A stretch of DNA of 30,367 nt from UBA4823 sp034436035 (GTDB taxonomy: Bacteria > Chloroflexota > Anaerolineae > Anaerolineales > UBA4823), in assembly GCA_034436035.1 (NCBI GenBank), contig DAOTVW010000188.1, positions 1-30,367 on the forward strand, in the 5' to 3' direction. Below are positions 7,853-15,977 of this stretch, in pieces; the first letter of the stretch is position 1; each line of letters starts with the position of its first letter. The notes below the pieces were generated by a model that saw nothing but the letters and a program-made list of their open reading frames with translations, made no database searches and had not been told where the DNA came from. The translations under genes were made by a program, and so were the position numbers.

Positions 7853-8413
7853 ATGCAGGCATATCATCGTCTTCATTTATACATTATTTATTTTTCATGC
7901 ATACTTGGACTAGTAGCTGTTCAAAGCTGTTCTCAACCCACAACACCAGTTATAACAAGCGAGGTGTCTATGTCTATTCAAGTATCCAGTAGTTCATTTA
8001 ATCAGAATAGTTTGATTCCTAAAAAATATACTTGCGATGGGACAGATATATCGCCACAGCTTTCATGGAAGGGCTTACCGCCAAATACACAGAGTATTGT
8101 CCTAATCATGGATGATCCCGATGCACCGATCGGTACTTTTACACATTGGGTGGTTTTCAACATTCCTGCCACAGTAACGGAACTTCCGGAAGGCGCCAAG
8201 GGGATTGGTGTAGAGGGAGTAAACGATTTCCGTCGCATAGGGTATGGTGGTCCTTGCCCGCCGCGCGGGAGCAACCATCGCTATTATTTCAAACTCTATG
8301 CTTTAGATACGATGCTGCCACTCAAAGAAGGAGCGAAACGCGGGGATGTGGAAAAAGCAATGCAGAAGCACATCCTCGCTCAAGGTGAGTTTATGGGGCG
8401 CTATGGTCGCTGA
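7853..8413 (+). CDS. PEBP / YbhB-YbcL (Raf-kinase-inhibitor-like) family protein, possible lipoprotein
   Basis: A 186-aa protein. Residues 1-26 look like a lipoprotein signal: a hydrophobic stretch LYIIYFSCILGLVAV followed by QSC, with C26 as a possible lipidation site. The PEBP domain fills the rest: the DDPDAPIGTFTHWVVFNIP ligand-pocket motif, GYGGPCPP, and HRYYFKLYALD. Family members bind phosphate-containing ligands; the bacterial physiological role is poorly known. A second start, ATG at 7970 preceded by GAGG at 7961-7964, would give a 147-aa cytoplasmic form lacking the signal. The 3' end overlaps the convergent fabL-like gene by 23 nt. Confidence 0.9.
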   Translation: MQAYHRLHLYIIYFSCILGLVAVQSCSQPTTPVITSEVSMSIQVSSSSFNQNSLIPKKYTCDGTDISPQLSWKGLPPNTQSIVLIMDDPDAPIGTFTHWVVFNIPATVTELPEGAKGIGVEGVNDFRRIGYGGPCPPRGSNHRYYFKLYALDTMLPLKEGAKRGDVEKAMQKHILAQGEFMGRYGR

Positions 8414-9200
8414 AATCCCATAGCTTACCGGGAAGCGCTGCACCACCATCTACGGGGATAATTTGTCCGCGTATCATACTGGCTTGAGGAGTGCAGAGAA
8501 AAGCGACAACATTAGCGACATCCTGGGGAGTAACCAGGCGTCCGGCAGGGGTGAGAGAGATGGTTTTTTTAATCAAATCGAGATCCGAACGCATTTCGTT
8601 AAAATGTTGCAAAGCTTCGGTCTCGACCACGCCTGGGGAAACCCCATTGACTACAATATTGAAGGAAGCCAGTTCTACGGCGAGATAGCGAACCAGCGCT
8701 TCTATGGCTGCTTTACTGGCACCGACCACGACGTAATCTGGCAAAACCCGACTCGCACCAGGGCTGGAGATGGCTACGATTGCACCGCCGCCACATTTTT
8801 GCATCAGAGGCACCGCTTTTTGGGAGGCAAATAAAAACGCGCGGGCATTAATATTCATCGTCCAATCCCATCCTTTGGGACGTTGTTGCATCGCTGGGCG
8901 ATTGTAGCCAGAGGCAGCATTGCTGATAAAATAATTTAATTTGCCAAATTCTCGTTCGATCTCATTAAATAAAACCTCTAATTCATCTAATTCGCCGACA
9001 TTCGCCTTTACTAACAAAGCTTTACGGCCAAGAGCTTGAATTGCCGTAACCGTTTCTTGTGCTGGTTTTGGGTTGCGAAAGTAATTTACGACCACATGCG
9101 CGCCACGGCGAGCAAATTCCAATGCGATAGCTCGACCAATTCCACGCCCTGAACCGGTTACCAAACATACTTTATCTTCAAAGTCGGAGTTATTGTCCAT
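8391..9200 (-). CDS. fabL: Enoyl-[acyl-carrier-protein] reductase, FabL-like SDR
   Basis: A 269-aa short-chain dehydrogenase. The cofactor motif TGSGRGIG is at 15-22. The active site is Y156-(x6)-K163 (YVVVGASK), the spacing of enoyl-ACP reductases rather than the YxxxK of ketoacyl reductases. The segments SNAASG (93-98), WDWTMNINAR (111-120) and ALVRYLAVELA (168-178), and the MIRGQIIPVDGG end, closely resemble Bacillus subtilis FabL (NADPH enoyl-ACP reductase). It would reduce trans-2-enoyl-ACP in the last step of each elongation cycle, consistent with fabH and fabF nearby on the same strand. The Shine-Dalgarno is weak. It may be read through the ftsH terminator or from an unseen promoter. 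A 3-oxoacyl-ACP reductase is less likely. Confidence 0.85.
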   Translation of the reverse strand: MDNNSDFEDKVCLVTGSGRGIGRAIALEFARRGAHVVVNYFRNPKPAQETVTAIQALGRKALLVKANVGELDELEVLFNEIEREFGKLNYFISNAASGYNRPAMQQRPKGWDWTMNINARAFLFASQKAVPLMQKCGGGAIVAISSPGASRVLPDYVVVGASKAAIEALVRYLAVELASFNIVVNGVSPGVVETEALQHFNEMRSDLDLIKKTISLTPAGRLVTPQDVANVVAFLCTPQASMIRGQIIPVDGGAALPGKLWDFSDHSAP

Positions 9201-9232
9201 CTTGATGAGTTAGTGAATAGGTTTCTAGCCCG

Positions 9233-9300
9233 AAAAAAATTCTCCGCAGTTATGTAGATTGAATTCTTTTTATACTTCCCTCTACGTTTTCTGCGGAGAA
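9233..9300 (-). terminator. Rho-independent terminator after ftsH with an unusually long apical region
   Basis: TTCTCCGCAG (9240-9249) and CTGCGGAGAA (9291-9300) are perfect 10-bp reverse complements. Read on the minus strand, the stem is followed at once by seven T residues (9239-9233). The 41-nt interior holds a second 5-bp stem, GTAGA (9254-9258) with TCTAC (9281-9285). It lies 38 nt past the ftsH stop and 33 nt before the fabL-like start. Confidence 0.8.
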
Positions 9301-9337
9301 CGAACGGTCTATAATAAATATGGCTTACACATCATGC

Positions 9338-11227
9338 CTAAGCGGATTGTCCAAGTGTTTGGCTGTTATTCTCAACTGGCATGGGTGTGCCGCCATTCTT
9401 CCCGAAGGGAGAAGGAAAGATGCTTTCGAACTCCTCTCGGCTGATTGTTTCCACTTCGAGTAGCCTTTGGGCAACTTTATCCAATTTATCGCGATATTGG
9501 ATCAGGATGGATTTTGCTCTATCATAGGCTTGATTGACTAATTTCCGTACTTCCGCGTCGATCTTTTCTGCCACTGCTTCAGAATAATCACGTTGTTCCG
9601 AGATCTCCCGTCCGAGGAAAATGAGTTCTTCTTTTTGACCATAGACGAGAGGACCAAGTTCTTCGCTCATTCCCAGCCGGGTGACCATTGCGCGAGCCAT
9701 TTTTGTGACCCGTTCCAGATCGTTCGACGCGCCAGTCGTAATATCGTCAAAGACGATTTCTTCCGCCGCTCGTCCACCGAGGAGACCAACCATATCCGCA
9801 ATAATTTTCTTGCGCGGCATAAGTGTACGGTCTTCTTCAGGGAGCGCCATGGTATACCCACCAGCCATACCGCGTGCAATGATAGATACTTTGTGAACCG
9901 GATCCGCTTCGGGTAATGCATTCATTACCACGGCGTGCCCTGCTTCGTGATATGCCACAATCCGTTTTTCCTCGGCGCTTATTAAACGGCTTTTCCGTTC
10001 TGGTCCAGCGATCACCCGTTCAATCGCTTCTTCCAATTCTGCTTGCCCAATTACTTTCTTGTTACGGCGGGCAGCTAAAATTGCGCTTTCATTAACGAGG
10101 TTTTCAAGATCCGCTCCAACAAAACCAGGGGTTGAACGAGCAATGACTCCCAGGTCAACATCCGGTGCAAGCGGTTTCCCGCGGGTGTGCACTTTTAAGA
10201 TCGCTTCCCGCCCGCGCATATCTGGTCGGTCAAGGACAACCCGCCGATCGAATCGCCCAGGGCGTAACAGCGCCGGATCAAGGATATCCGGGCGGTTGGT
10301 AGCGGCGACTATGATTACATTGGTGTCTGTATCAAAGCCATCCATTTCAACCAACATTTGGTTGAGGGTCTGTTCACGTTCATCGTGGCTACCACCTAAA
10401 CCAGCCCCCCGCTGACGGCCAACGGCATCAATTTCATCGACAAATACAATACAAGGGGAGTGCCGTTTAGCCTGGTCAAACAGATCGCGGACCCGGCTTG
10501 CCCCAACTCCAACGAACATCTCGACGAATTCAGAACCGGAGATGGAGAAGAAAGGAACTCCCGCCTCACCACTGACCGCTTTTGCGAGTAAAGTTTTACC
10601 GGTTCCAGGAGGACCTACTAGCAAAACTCCTTTGGGTATCCGTGCACCTAGAGAAATAAATTTTTCGGGTTCCCGTAAAAATTCCACTACTTCCTGTAAT
10701 TCTTCCTTCGCTTCTTCCACACCGGCTACATCTTGAAACGTGACTTTAGGCTGATCGCCAGTGAACATACGAGCACGCGATTTACCGAAAGACATGGCGG
10801 CGTTGTTGCTGCCTTGAGCTTGACGGAAAACAAACCAGAATACTCCAGCCAGGAATAAGAAGGGTAAAACATAACCCAAGATAGTGGCTACTCCCACCCA
10901 TGGCGAGGGTGGTTTAACCTCAAACTTGATATTATTAGCTGCTAATTGCTCTGTTGTTACTCCAAAAGCTTTCAATTGCTCGACTAAAGTGGTCTCAGGT
11001 TCTTTATGTGAATAGCGTTCGGTACCATCAGTATAAATAATCCGTAAACGGTCATTATCTTCAATGATTCGTTCCACTTGCCCACTTTGAATGTCGTTGG
11101 CAACTTTATTAATTGGAATCACATCCTGTGTCGTTGGGCTTTGTTGAAACTGGTATACCACCAGGATAATAATCGCCAGAAACAACAGAATGTAAACCAA
11201 AGATGAACGGTTGCGATTCGAATTCAC
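9338..11227 (-). CDS. ftsH: ATP-dependent zinc metalloprotease FtsH
   Basis: A 629-aa membrane-anchored AAA+ protease that degrades misassembled membrane proteins and short-lived regulators. Topology: transmembrane segment at about 9-26, an extracytoplasmic domain, and a second transmembrane segment at about 111-134. AAA domain: Walker A GPPGTGKT (205-212), Walker B IVFVDEID (260-267), and the second region of homology with its arginine finger around 309-328. Protease domain: HEAGH (427-431) with a third zinc ligand at D503. The start is GTG at 11227-11225, preceded by GGAGG (11233-11237) at a spacing of 5. It has its own extended -10 promoter and a strong terminator, so it is a separate unit inside the fatty-acid block. 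Confidence 0.98.
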   Translation of the reverse strand: MNSNRNRSSLVYILLFLAIIILVVYQFQQSPTTQDVIPINKVANDIQSGQVERIIEDNDRLRIIYTDGTERYSHKEPETTLVEQLKAFGVTTEQLAANNIKFEVKPPSPWVGVATILGYVLPFLFLAGVFWFVFRQAQGSNNAAMSFGKSRARMFTGDQPKVTFQDVAGVEEAKEELQEVVEFLREPEKFISLGARIPKGVLLVGPPGTGKTLLAKAVSGEAGVPFFSISGSEFVEMFVGVGASRVRDLFDQAKRHSPCIVFVDEIDAVGRQRGAGLGGSHDEREQTLNQMLVEMDGFDTDTNVIIVAATNRPDILDPALLRPGRFDRRVVLDRPDMRGREAILKVHTRGKPLAPDVDLGVIARSTPGFVGADLENLVNESAILAARRNKKVIGQAELEEAIERVIAGPERKSRLISAEEKRIVAYHEAGHAVVMNALPEADPVHKVSIIARGMAGGYTMALPEEDRTLMPRKKIIADMVGLLGGRAAEEIVFDDITTGASNDLERVTKMARAMVTRLGMSEELGPLVYGQKEELIFLGREISEQRDYSEAVAEKIDAEVRKLVNQAYDRAKSILIQYRDKLDKVAQRLLEVETISREEFESIFPSPFGKNGGTPMPVENNSQTLGQSA

Positions 11228-11269
11228 TTAAACCTCCAAATACATTTCCAATCCTACTTTCAACTATAC

Positions 11270-11278
11270 ATTATACCA
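11270..11278 (-). promoter_or_regulatory. Extended -10 promoter for ftsH
   Basis: On the minus strand the sequence reads TGGTATAAT: a perfect TATAAT (11275-11270) preceded by TGG (11278-11276), the extended -10 form. No good -35 box lies 16-18 nt upstream, as is common for this class. Transcription would start about 35 nt before the GTG start codon. Confidence 0.6.
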
Positions 11279-11363
11279 ATCAGTTGCAAGGTTGCGTAAT
11301 ATTTGGAGTAGGTTACGGTGAATTCTAATATCTCTCTAACGAAGGTGAGCGGAAAAAGAAGCT

Positions 11364-12473
11364 TTAGCCAGCTTGTTTTCCCCAAATCCATCCCTCGATA
11401 CGCCTCCACCAGCGAAGCCCCACCGAACGTAAGCGTGCTAGTAAGCGGTAGCGACCGGGATAGACTTTTCGTTTAATTGGGATAGGACCACTCCATTGAA
11501 CTACAGCTGCTCCCCAGGTTAAACCGGCACCGAAGGCTACAAAAACCAGTTTGTCACCCGGGTTAATTTTCCCGTTTTGTACAGCTTCACACACTGCAAT
11601 CGGGATGGATGCGGTGGAGGTATTCCCATAGCGGTCGATATTGAGCATTATTCTCTCTTGGGAGATATTGAGGTTCTTCGCGGCTGTTTCAATAATCCTT
11701 TGATTTGCTTGATGTGGGATAATTAGTTGAATGTCTTCCAAGTTCAGGTTGGCTTTTTGAACAACTTCGAGGGTGGATTGTGCCATCACCCTCGTCGCAA
11801 AACGAAATACCTCACGACCTTTCATTTGAATATAATGTTGTCCGTTTTTCACCGTTATCGGACTGGCAGGTTGTTTACTCCCTCCAGCTGGGAGGGTGAG
11901 CAAATCCGCTCCTGAACCATCAGATCGAAGAACACTCGCTAAAAAACCTCCCGAATCTTCGCTGGCTTGAAGCACAAATGCCCCTGCACCATCGCCAAAT
12001 AAAATACAGGTATTACGATCTTGCCAATTGACAAACCGCGAAAGGGTTTCAGCACCGATAACCAGTGCGGTTTTGATGGAACCACTGCGAATGGCGTTGC
12101 TCGCTAAATCCAATGCGTAGATAAACCCCGTGCAAGCTGCTGAAAGATCAAATGCACCAGCGTTTTTTGCTCCAATAGCATCTTGAACCGAACAGGCTGT
12201 GGCTGGGAAAATTTGATCCGGAGAAGACGTCGCAACGATGATGAGATCCACAGCGGAAGGATGGACATTTGCCATTTCAAGGGCTTTCAGTGCGGCTTCT
12301 GAAGCCAAAGAAGAAGAAGTTTCTCCTTCTTTTGCGATGTGGCGTTCACGAATGCCTGAATGAGAGATGATCCATTCATCATTCGTTTCGACGATTTTTT
12401 CTAATTCCTGGTTTGTTAAGATCGTTTCCGGAACAGCCATTCCCCATCCAGTGATATGCGCATAGGGGGTCAT
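11364..12473 (-). CDS. fabH: 3-oxoacyl-[ACP] synthase III with a basic C-terminal extension
   Basis: Starts fatty-acid synthesis by condensing acyl-CoA with malonyl-ACP. The thiolase-fold triad is intact: C114 in AACTGF, H254 in PHQAN and N284 in YGNTS. The family normally ends soon after GAAVVQW, here at residue 327. This protein continues to 369 with a tail of about 40 residues that holds 11 Lys/Arg, one acidic residue and four Trp (RWWRR at 354-358, W362, W364). Such a tail could bind membrane or acidic partners, but I cannot assign it. The ATG overlaps the fabF stop by 4 nt, so the two are coupled. Confidence 0.95.
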   Translation of the reverse strand: MTPYAHITGWGMAVPETILTNQELEKIVETNDEWIISHSGIRERHIAKEGETSSSLASEAALKALEMANVHPSAVDLIIVATSSPDQIFPATACSVQDAIGAKNAGAFDLSAACTGFIYALDLASNAIRSGSIKTALVIGAETLSRFVNWQDRNTCILFGDGAGAFVLQASEDSGGFLASVLRSDGSGADLLTLPAGGSKQPASPITVKNGQHYIQMKGREVFRFATRVMAQSTLEVVQKANLNLEDIQLIIPHQANQRIIETAAKNLNISQERIMLNIDRYGNTSTASIPIAVCEAVQNGKINPGDKLVFVAFGAGLTWGAAVVQWSGPIPIKRKVYPGRYRLLARLRSVGLRWWRRIEGWIWGKQAG

Positions 12474-13720
12474 ACAGGTTTCTCCTCATACTGGCTGATG
12501 ATAATGGTGGCATTATGGCCCCCAAAACCAAAAGAATTGGACATGATGTGTTTTAAACGCGCCGGCCGCGCTTTGTTTGGGACGTAATCCAGATCGCATT
12601 GGGGATCCGGATTTTCATAGTTAATAGTTGGCGGTATCAATTGGTGTTGCAATGCTAAAACACATATTACCGCTTCGACCGCGCCCGAAGCGCCGAGGAG
12701 ATGACCCGTCATCGATTTGGTAGAAGAAACGGGGATATGATAGGCATGTTCACCAAATACAGTTTTTATTGCAGCGGTTTCGCTTTTATCATTGAGCGGT
12801 GTGCTTGTGCCATGGGCATTGATATAATCAATATCATGGATGGTGAGTCCTGCATTATCTAAGGCTTGAGCCATACATTTCGCCGCACCGATCCCGTTTT
12901 CGGCCGGTGCAGAGATATGATAGGCATCATTGGTGCTGCCATAACCGCTTATTTCCGCTAAAATTGTTGCACCACGCTCCTGTGCATGGCTTAGGTCCTC
13001 CAAGACGAGGACAGCACTGCCTTCCCCCATTACGAAACCGTCTCGCTCGAGATCGAACGGTCGGGAAGCTCGTTTAGGCTCGTCATTGCGGGTAGAAAGA
13101 GCGGTCATAACGCTCATTCCCGCAATGGCAACTGGAATGATGGCTGCTTCACTTCCACCTGCTAAAACGACATCCGCTTGACCCCGTCTGATCATTTCTG
13201 CAGCTTCTCCGACTGCGTTCGTGCCGGTGGCACAAGCGGTGACTACTGCCATATTTGGCCCGCGCACTCCCAGGTCGATGGCGACCATGCCTGATGCTGA
13301 ATCTGGTAACATCATCGGGACTAAAAATGGGCTGACGCGGTTGGGCCCTTTTTCGAGGAAAACCTCAAATTGGTCACAAAGGGTACTGATCCCGCCGATG
13401 CCGGTTCCAATAATTATCCCGATCCGATCTCGGTTCTCATCAGTAATGCTTAATCGTGCATGTTCAACTGCTTGGCGTGCAGAAGCAAGTGCAAATTGGG
13501 TATAGCGATCCATTCGGCGGGCTTCTTTACTGCCAAATAATGCTGCCGCATCGAACCCTTTCACTTCTGCGGCGATCTTCGATTTATGTTCTGATGGATC
13601 AAAATGGGTAATCGTGTCAATACCAGAAACCCCATTCGATATGGAGTTCCATAATTCGGATACCGAATTACCAACCGGACTGATGCACCCTAAACCAGTA
13701 ACCACAACGCGTTTGCGCAT
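12470..13720 (-). CDS. fabF: 3-oxoacyl-[ACP] synthase II (KAS II)
   Basis: Elongates acyl-ACP with malonyl-ACP during fatty-acid synthesis. The 416-aa length is standard. The catalytic Cys-His-His set is present: C163 in TACATG, H303 in NAHGTST and H340 in KSMTGH, with K335 alongside. Further marks are GGSEA (188-192), GFVMGEG (228-234) and the C-terminal SNSFGFGGHN loop. The ATG is preceded by AAGGAGA (13726-13732). It is the first gene of the fabF-fabH pair. No acpP, fabD or fabG gene lies beside it in the window. Confidence 0.97.
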   Translation of the reverse strand: MRKRVVVTGLGCISPVGNSVSELWNSISNGVSGIDTITHFDPSEHKSKIAAEVKGFDAAALFGSKEARRMDRYTQFALASARQAVEHARLSITDENRDRIGIIIGTGIGGISTLCDQFEVFLEKGPNRVSPFLVPMMLPDSASGMVAIDLGVRGPNMAVVTACATGTNAVGEAAEMIRRGQADVVLAGGSEAAIIPVAIAGMSVMTALSTRNDEPKRASRPFDLERDGFVMGEGSAVLVLEDLSHAQERGATILAEISGYGSTNDAYHISAPAENGIGAAKCMAQALDNAGLTIHDIDYINAHGTSTPLNDKSETAAIKTVFGEHAYHIPVSSTKSMTGHLLGASGAVEAVICVLALQHQLIPPTINYENPDPQCDLDYVPNKARPARLKHIMSNSFGFGGHNATIIISQYEEKPV

Positions 13721-13820
13721 GATATTCTCCTTAAATGATAGATAACCCAGCTAAATGCTGTTCTTTGAATAAAACACCGCAGCATTATTCAGGATGCGCA
13801 AGAGGAGGGTTGTGATTTGC

Positions 13821-15014
13821 TTATTTTTTCTTGGCAAACAATTGGTTTTGATAGATTTGATGGATGTGAATGCGGTCGTGAGCAGCGATAAAACCGACTA
13901 ATTCGAGTAATGTAGTGGGTCCGAAAATAGCGTGACGGATTTGACGTAACCAAGCATCGGGTGGCAATGCTGCTAACTGGTCTATCAAAGATATACGCGA
14001 TTGAATAAATGTTGCTAGCGCCCCTTGCCCAGATTGCAAACAATATTGTCTTTGTTCTGCCCATTGGTCTGTCTCTATACCGGGGATAAAAGGGTTGTCT
14101 TCCTGGATCGATTTTTGGATGCGCGGCAAATTAACTTCCATTTCAACATCACGGAGATGACAGAGAACCTCAGTCTGACACCACTCCCCAGCTTGAAAAC
14201 GAGTGTTCCAATCGTTTGGATCGAGCTGGTTACAAAGGAAAGGGAGGGCAGCAGGGGTGGCTTTCAACACTGCAAGGATTGACTCTGGGGTGGAAAAATC
14301 GATTTGTAATTTTTCCGCTTCTGTTTGATCAATCCATTCCATAATCTGCTTTAAATCACCCCAATCTTGTAGTGATTCGGTGTTATCTTTGGTTACCCAG
14401 TAGGTATGTAATCCAGCTTTTCTTGCCGGGTAAATGTCGTTATGCAGGTCATCTCCTACCATGACCGCCGGTTGGTCTTGCCATCCAGTGCGTGCCAGCA
14501 ATTCGGCGAAATAAGCTGGATTGGGTTTGGCAAAATGTAATGTCTCATACGAGGGGATAAATTGGAAGGAAGCGATTTTATGGGATAATCCCGCCCAACC
14601 TAACCGCTGAAGGACTGCTTGTCGAGGAAAAAGAGGATTTGTGGCAATTAATAAATCATAACCCCGTTTTATTGCTTCCTGAACAAACTCTTCCACACCT
14701 GGCATCGGTTGGGTGAGATATTGCAACTGGGGAAAAACATCGCGGTAAAACTGTTCGATTTGATCGTGAACCTGTTGTTCTGTCACACCAATGGCAGGAT
14801 AAAATGCTTGATCAAAGGTTTCTTTCAAAGTTTGGTCAGGCCGGTCATTACTCAGCATGATCTGTGTCGCCCGCATTAAATGTTGAATGAGCTGGTCTGG
14901 GGCAACTACATTGGCAAGGTGTTGAGAGAGTGCCATTAAATATGCCGGTACAAATTTATCCATGCTATTTTGCAACAGTGTGTCGTCGAGATCAAGCAGC
15001 AGGGTTAGTTTCAT
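13821..15014 (-). CDS. Fusion of a HAD-superfamily hydrolase and a DinB-like domain
   Basis: A 397-aa two-domain protein. Residues 1 to about 230 form a HAD phosphatase-like domain: nucleophile motif DLDDT with D8 and D10, motif II threonine in IATNP (T125), a lysine in FAKPNP (K163), and the acidic motif GDDLHND (187-193). Residues about 240-397 look like a DinB/YfiT-type four-helix bundle with a possible metal triad H286, H379 and H383 (CHLRDVE and AAHDRIH). DinB-like enzymes often act as thiol-dependent transferases. The two parts form one uninterrupted frame. The start overlaps the cysteine-rich gene by 23 nt, placing it third in the efp operon. The substrate is unknown; the family calls come from motifs. 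Confidence 0.8.
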   Translation of the reverse strand: MKLTLLLDLDDTLLQNSMDKFVPAYLMALSQHLANVVAPDQLIQHLMRATQIMLSNDRPDQTLKETFDQAFYPAIGVTEQQVHDQIEQFYRDVFPQLQYLTQPMPGVEEFVQEAIKRGYDLLIATNPLFPRQAVLQRLGWAGLSHKIASFQFIPSYETLHFAKPNPAYFAELLARTGWQDQPAVMVGDDLHNDIYPARKAGLHTYWVTKDNTESLQDWGDLKQIMEWIDQTEAEKLQIDFSTPESILAVLKATPAALPFLCNQLDPNDWNTRFQAGEWCQTEVLCHLRDVEMEVNLPRIQKSIQEDNPFIPGIETDQWAEQRQYCLQSGQGALATFIQSRISLIDQLAALPPDAWLRQIRHAIFGPTTLLELVGFIAAHDRIHIHQIYQNQLFAKKK

Positions 15015-15345
15015 CGTTTTCTCCAGGTTGGATAAAATTTATTGGGTGACATACGCCACAACCAATTTCCGGTTCGGGAACATCTTGATTGACCTTCCTA
15101 CAATAGGCACGAATGCGCACAGTTTGCTTTAATAACGGCAAAGTCCTCCCCAATGATGGGATTAAATCCATATCTGGGCAGGCATTGGCGAGACGAATAG
15201 CAGGCACCGGACAAGATTGGCATAGGTTTGCCTGCCAGGGTAATGGTGGATTGGCAGGCTGAAGTAAGCGGCACTCTTCTACTTTTCGACCGCGGTGGTA
15301 ATCCCCGTAAAAATACGGGCATTCCTTGCCAGCTGGGGTTTTCAT
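14992..15345 (-). CDS. Cysteine-rich small protein of unknown function
   Basis: A 117-aa protein with eight cysteines: C9, C25, C42, C45, C56, C82, C95 and C98. Two pairs have CxxC spacing (CQSC at 42-45, CGVC at 95-98), which suggests zinc or iron-sulfur binding. No signal peptide or membrane segment is seen. It starts 9 nt after the efp stop and overlaps the HAD-DinB gene by 23 nt, which supports a real gene in an operon. There is no clear Shine-Dalgarno at the ATG, so it may rely on coupling with efp. I do not recognise the family. Confidence 0.7.
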   Translation of the reverse strand: MKTPAGKECPYFYGDYHRGRKVEECRLLQPANPPLPWQANLCQSCPVPAIRLANACPDMDLIPSLGRTLPLLKQTVRIRAYCRKVNQDVPEPEIGCGVCHPINFIQPGENDETNPAA

Positions 15346-15354
15346 CTGGGAAGG

Positions 15355-15912
15355 TTAAACGCGGGTGAGATACTGGCCAGTGCGAGTATCCACTCGGATA
15401 ACATCTCCCACCTCAATGAAACTGGGCACTTGAACCTGCAAACCCGTTTCGGTGGTCACTTTTTTTGTCACACCCGTCGCCGTATCTCCGCGTACTGCCA
15501 TTTCAGCTTCCGTAACTTTCATATCAACTGAAACGGGAAGTTCTATGTCGATTGGCTCTCCATTGTAAAACGTTAATTTAACTTCCAAACCTTCTTTGAG
15601 GAAGGGAGCGTAATCACCAATAATCTCAGCTGGGATGGCTGGTTGGTCATATGTCTCCGTATCCATGAAATGATAGAGAGAACCATCGGTATACAGGTAT
15701 TGGACGTTGTGGTAATCCAGGCGTACATCCTGTACGCGGTCACCAGAGGTAAACGTTTTTTCTAAAGTCGTACCGGTTCGTAAATTACGCGCTTTTACAC
15801 GGATTGTTGCGTTACCGCGTCCGGGTTTGTGATGCTCGTATTCCAAAACTTTATAGAGTGTCCCATTTAATTCAAAAGTTACGCCTTTGCGTAAATCGTT
15901 GACATCAATCAT
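15355..15912 (-). CDS. efp: Translation elongation factor P
   Basis: Relieves ribosome stalling at polyproline sequences. The 185-aa length and three-domain pattern (KOW-like N-terminal domain, then two OB domains, ending VDTRTGQYLTRV) are standard. The residue at the tip of domain I, which is modified in many bacteria, is arginine R32 in HKPGRGNA rather than lysine, as I recall for Thermus. The ATG at 15912 is chosen over a longer reading from 15987 because it has AAAGGTG upstream and gives the usual MIDVNDLRKG start. The longer version would begin inside the promoter. It is first in an operon with the cysteine-rich and HAD-DinB genes. Confidence 0.97.
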   Translation of the reverse strand: MIDVNDLRKGVTFELNGTLYKVLEYEHHKPGRGNATIRVKARNLRTGTTLEKTFTSGDRVQDVRLDYHNVQYLYTDGSLYHFMDTETYDQPAIPAEIIGDYAPFLKEGLEVKLTFYNGEPIDIELPVSVDMKVTEAEMAVRGDTATGVTKKVTTETGLQVQVPSFIEVGDVIRVDTRTGQYLTRV

Positions 15913-15948
15913 ACTTACACCTTTCTGTGAGATATTTTGATCAGGCGG

Positions 15949-15977
15949 ATTATAGTCCAGCGTGATAAGTGACGCAA
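15949..15977 (-). promoter_or_regulatory. Sigma-70-type promoter for the efp operon
   Basis: On the minus strand, TTGCGT (15977-15972) and a perfect TATAAT (15954-15949) are separated by 17 nt. Transcription would start near 15942, giving a leader of about 30 nt before the efp ATG. Confidence 0.75.

Noticed and set aside
9259..9444. 61-aa plus-strand open frame
   Set aside because: It covers the ftsH terminator and the antisense of the ftsH 3' end; composition is not protein-like.
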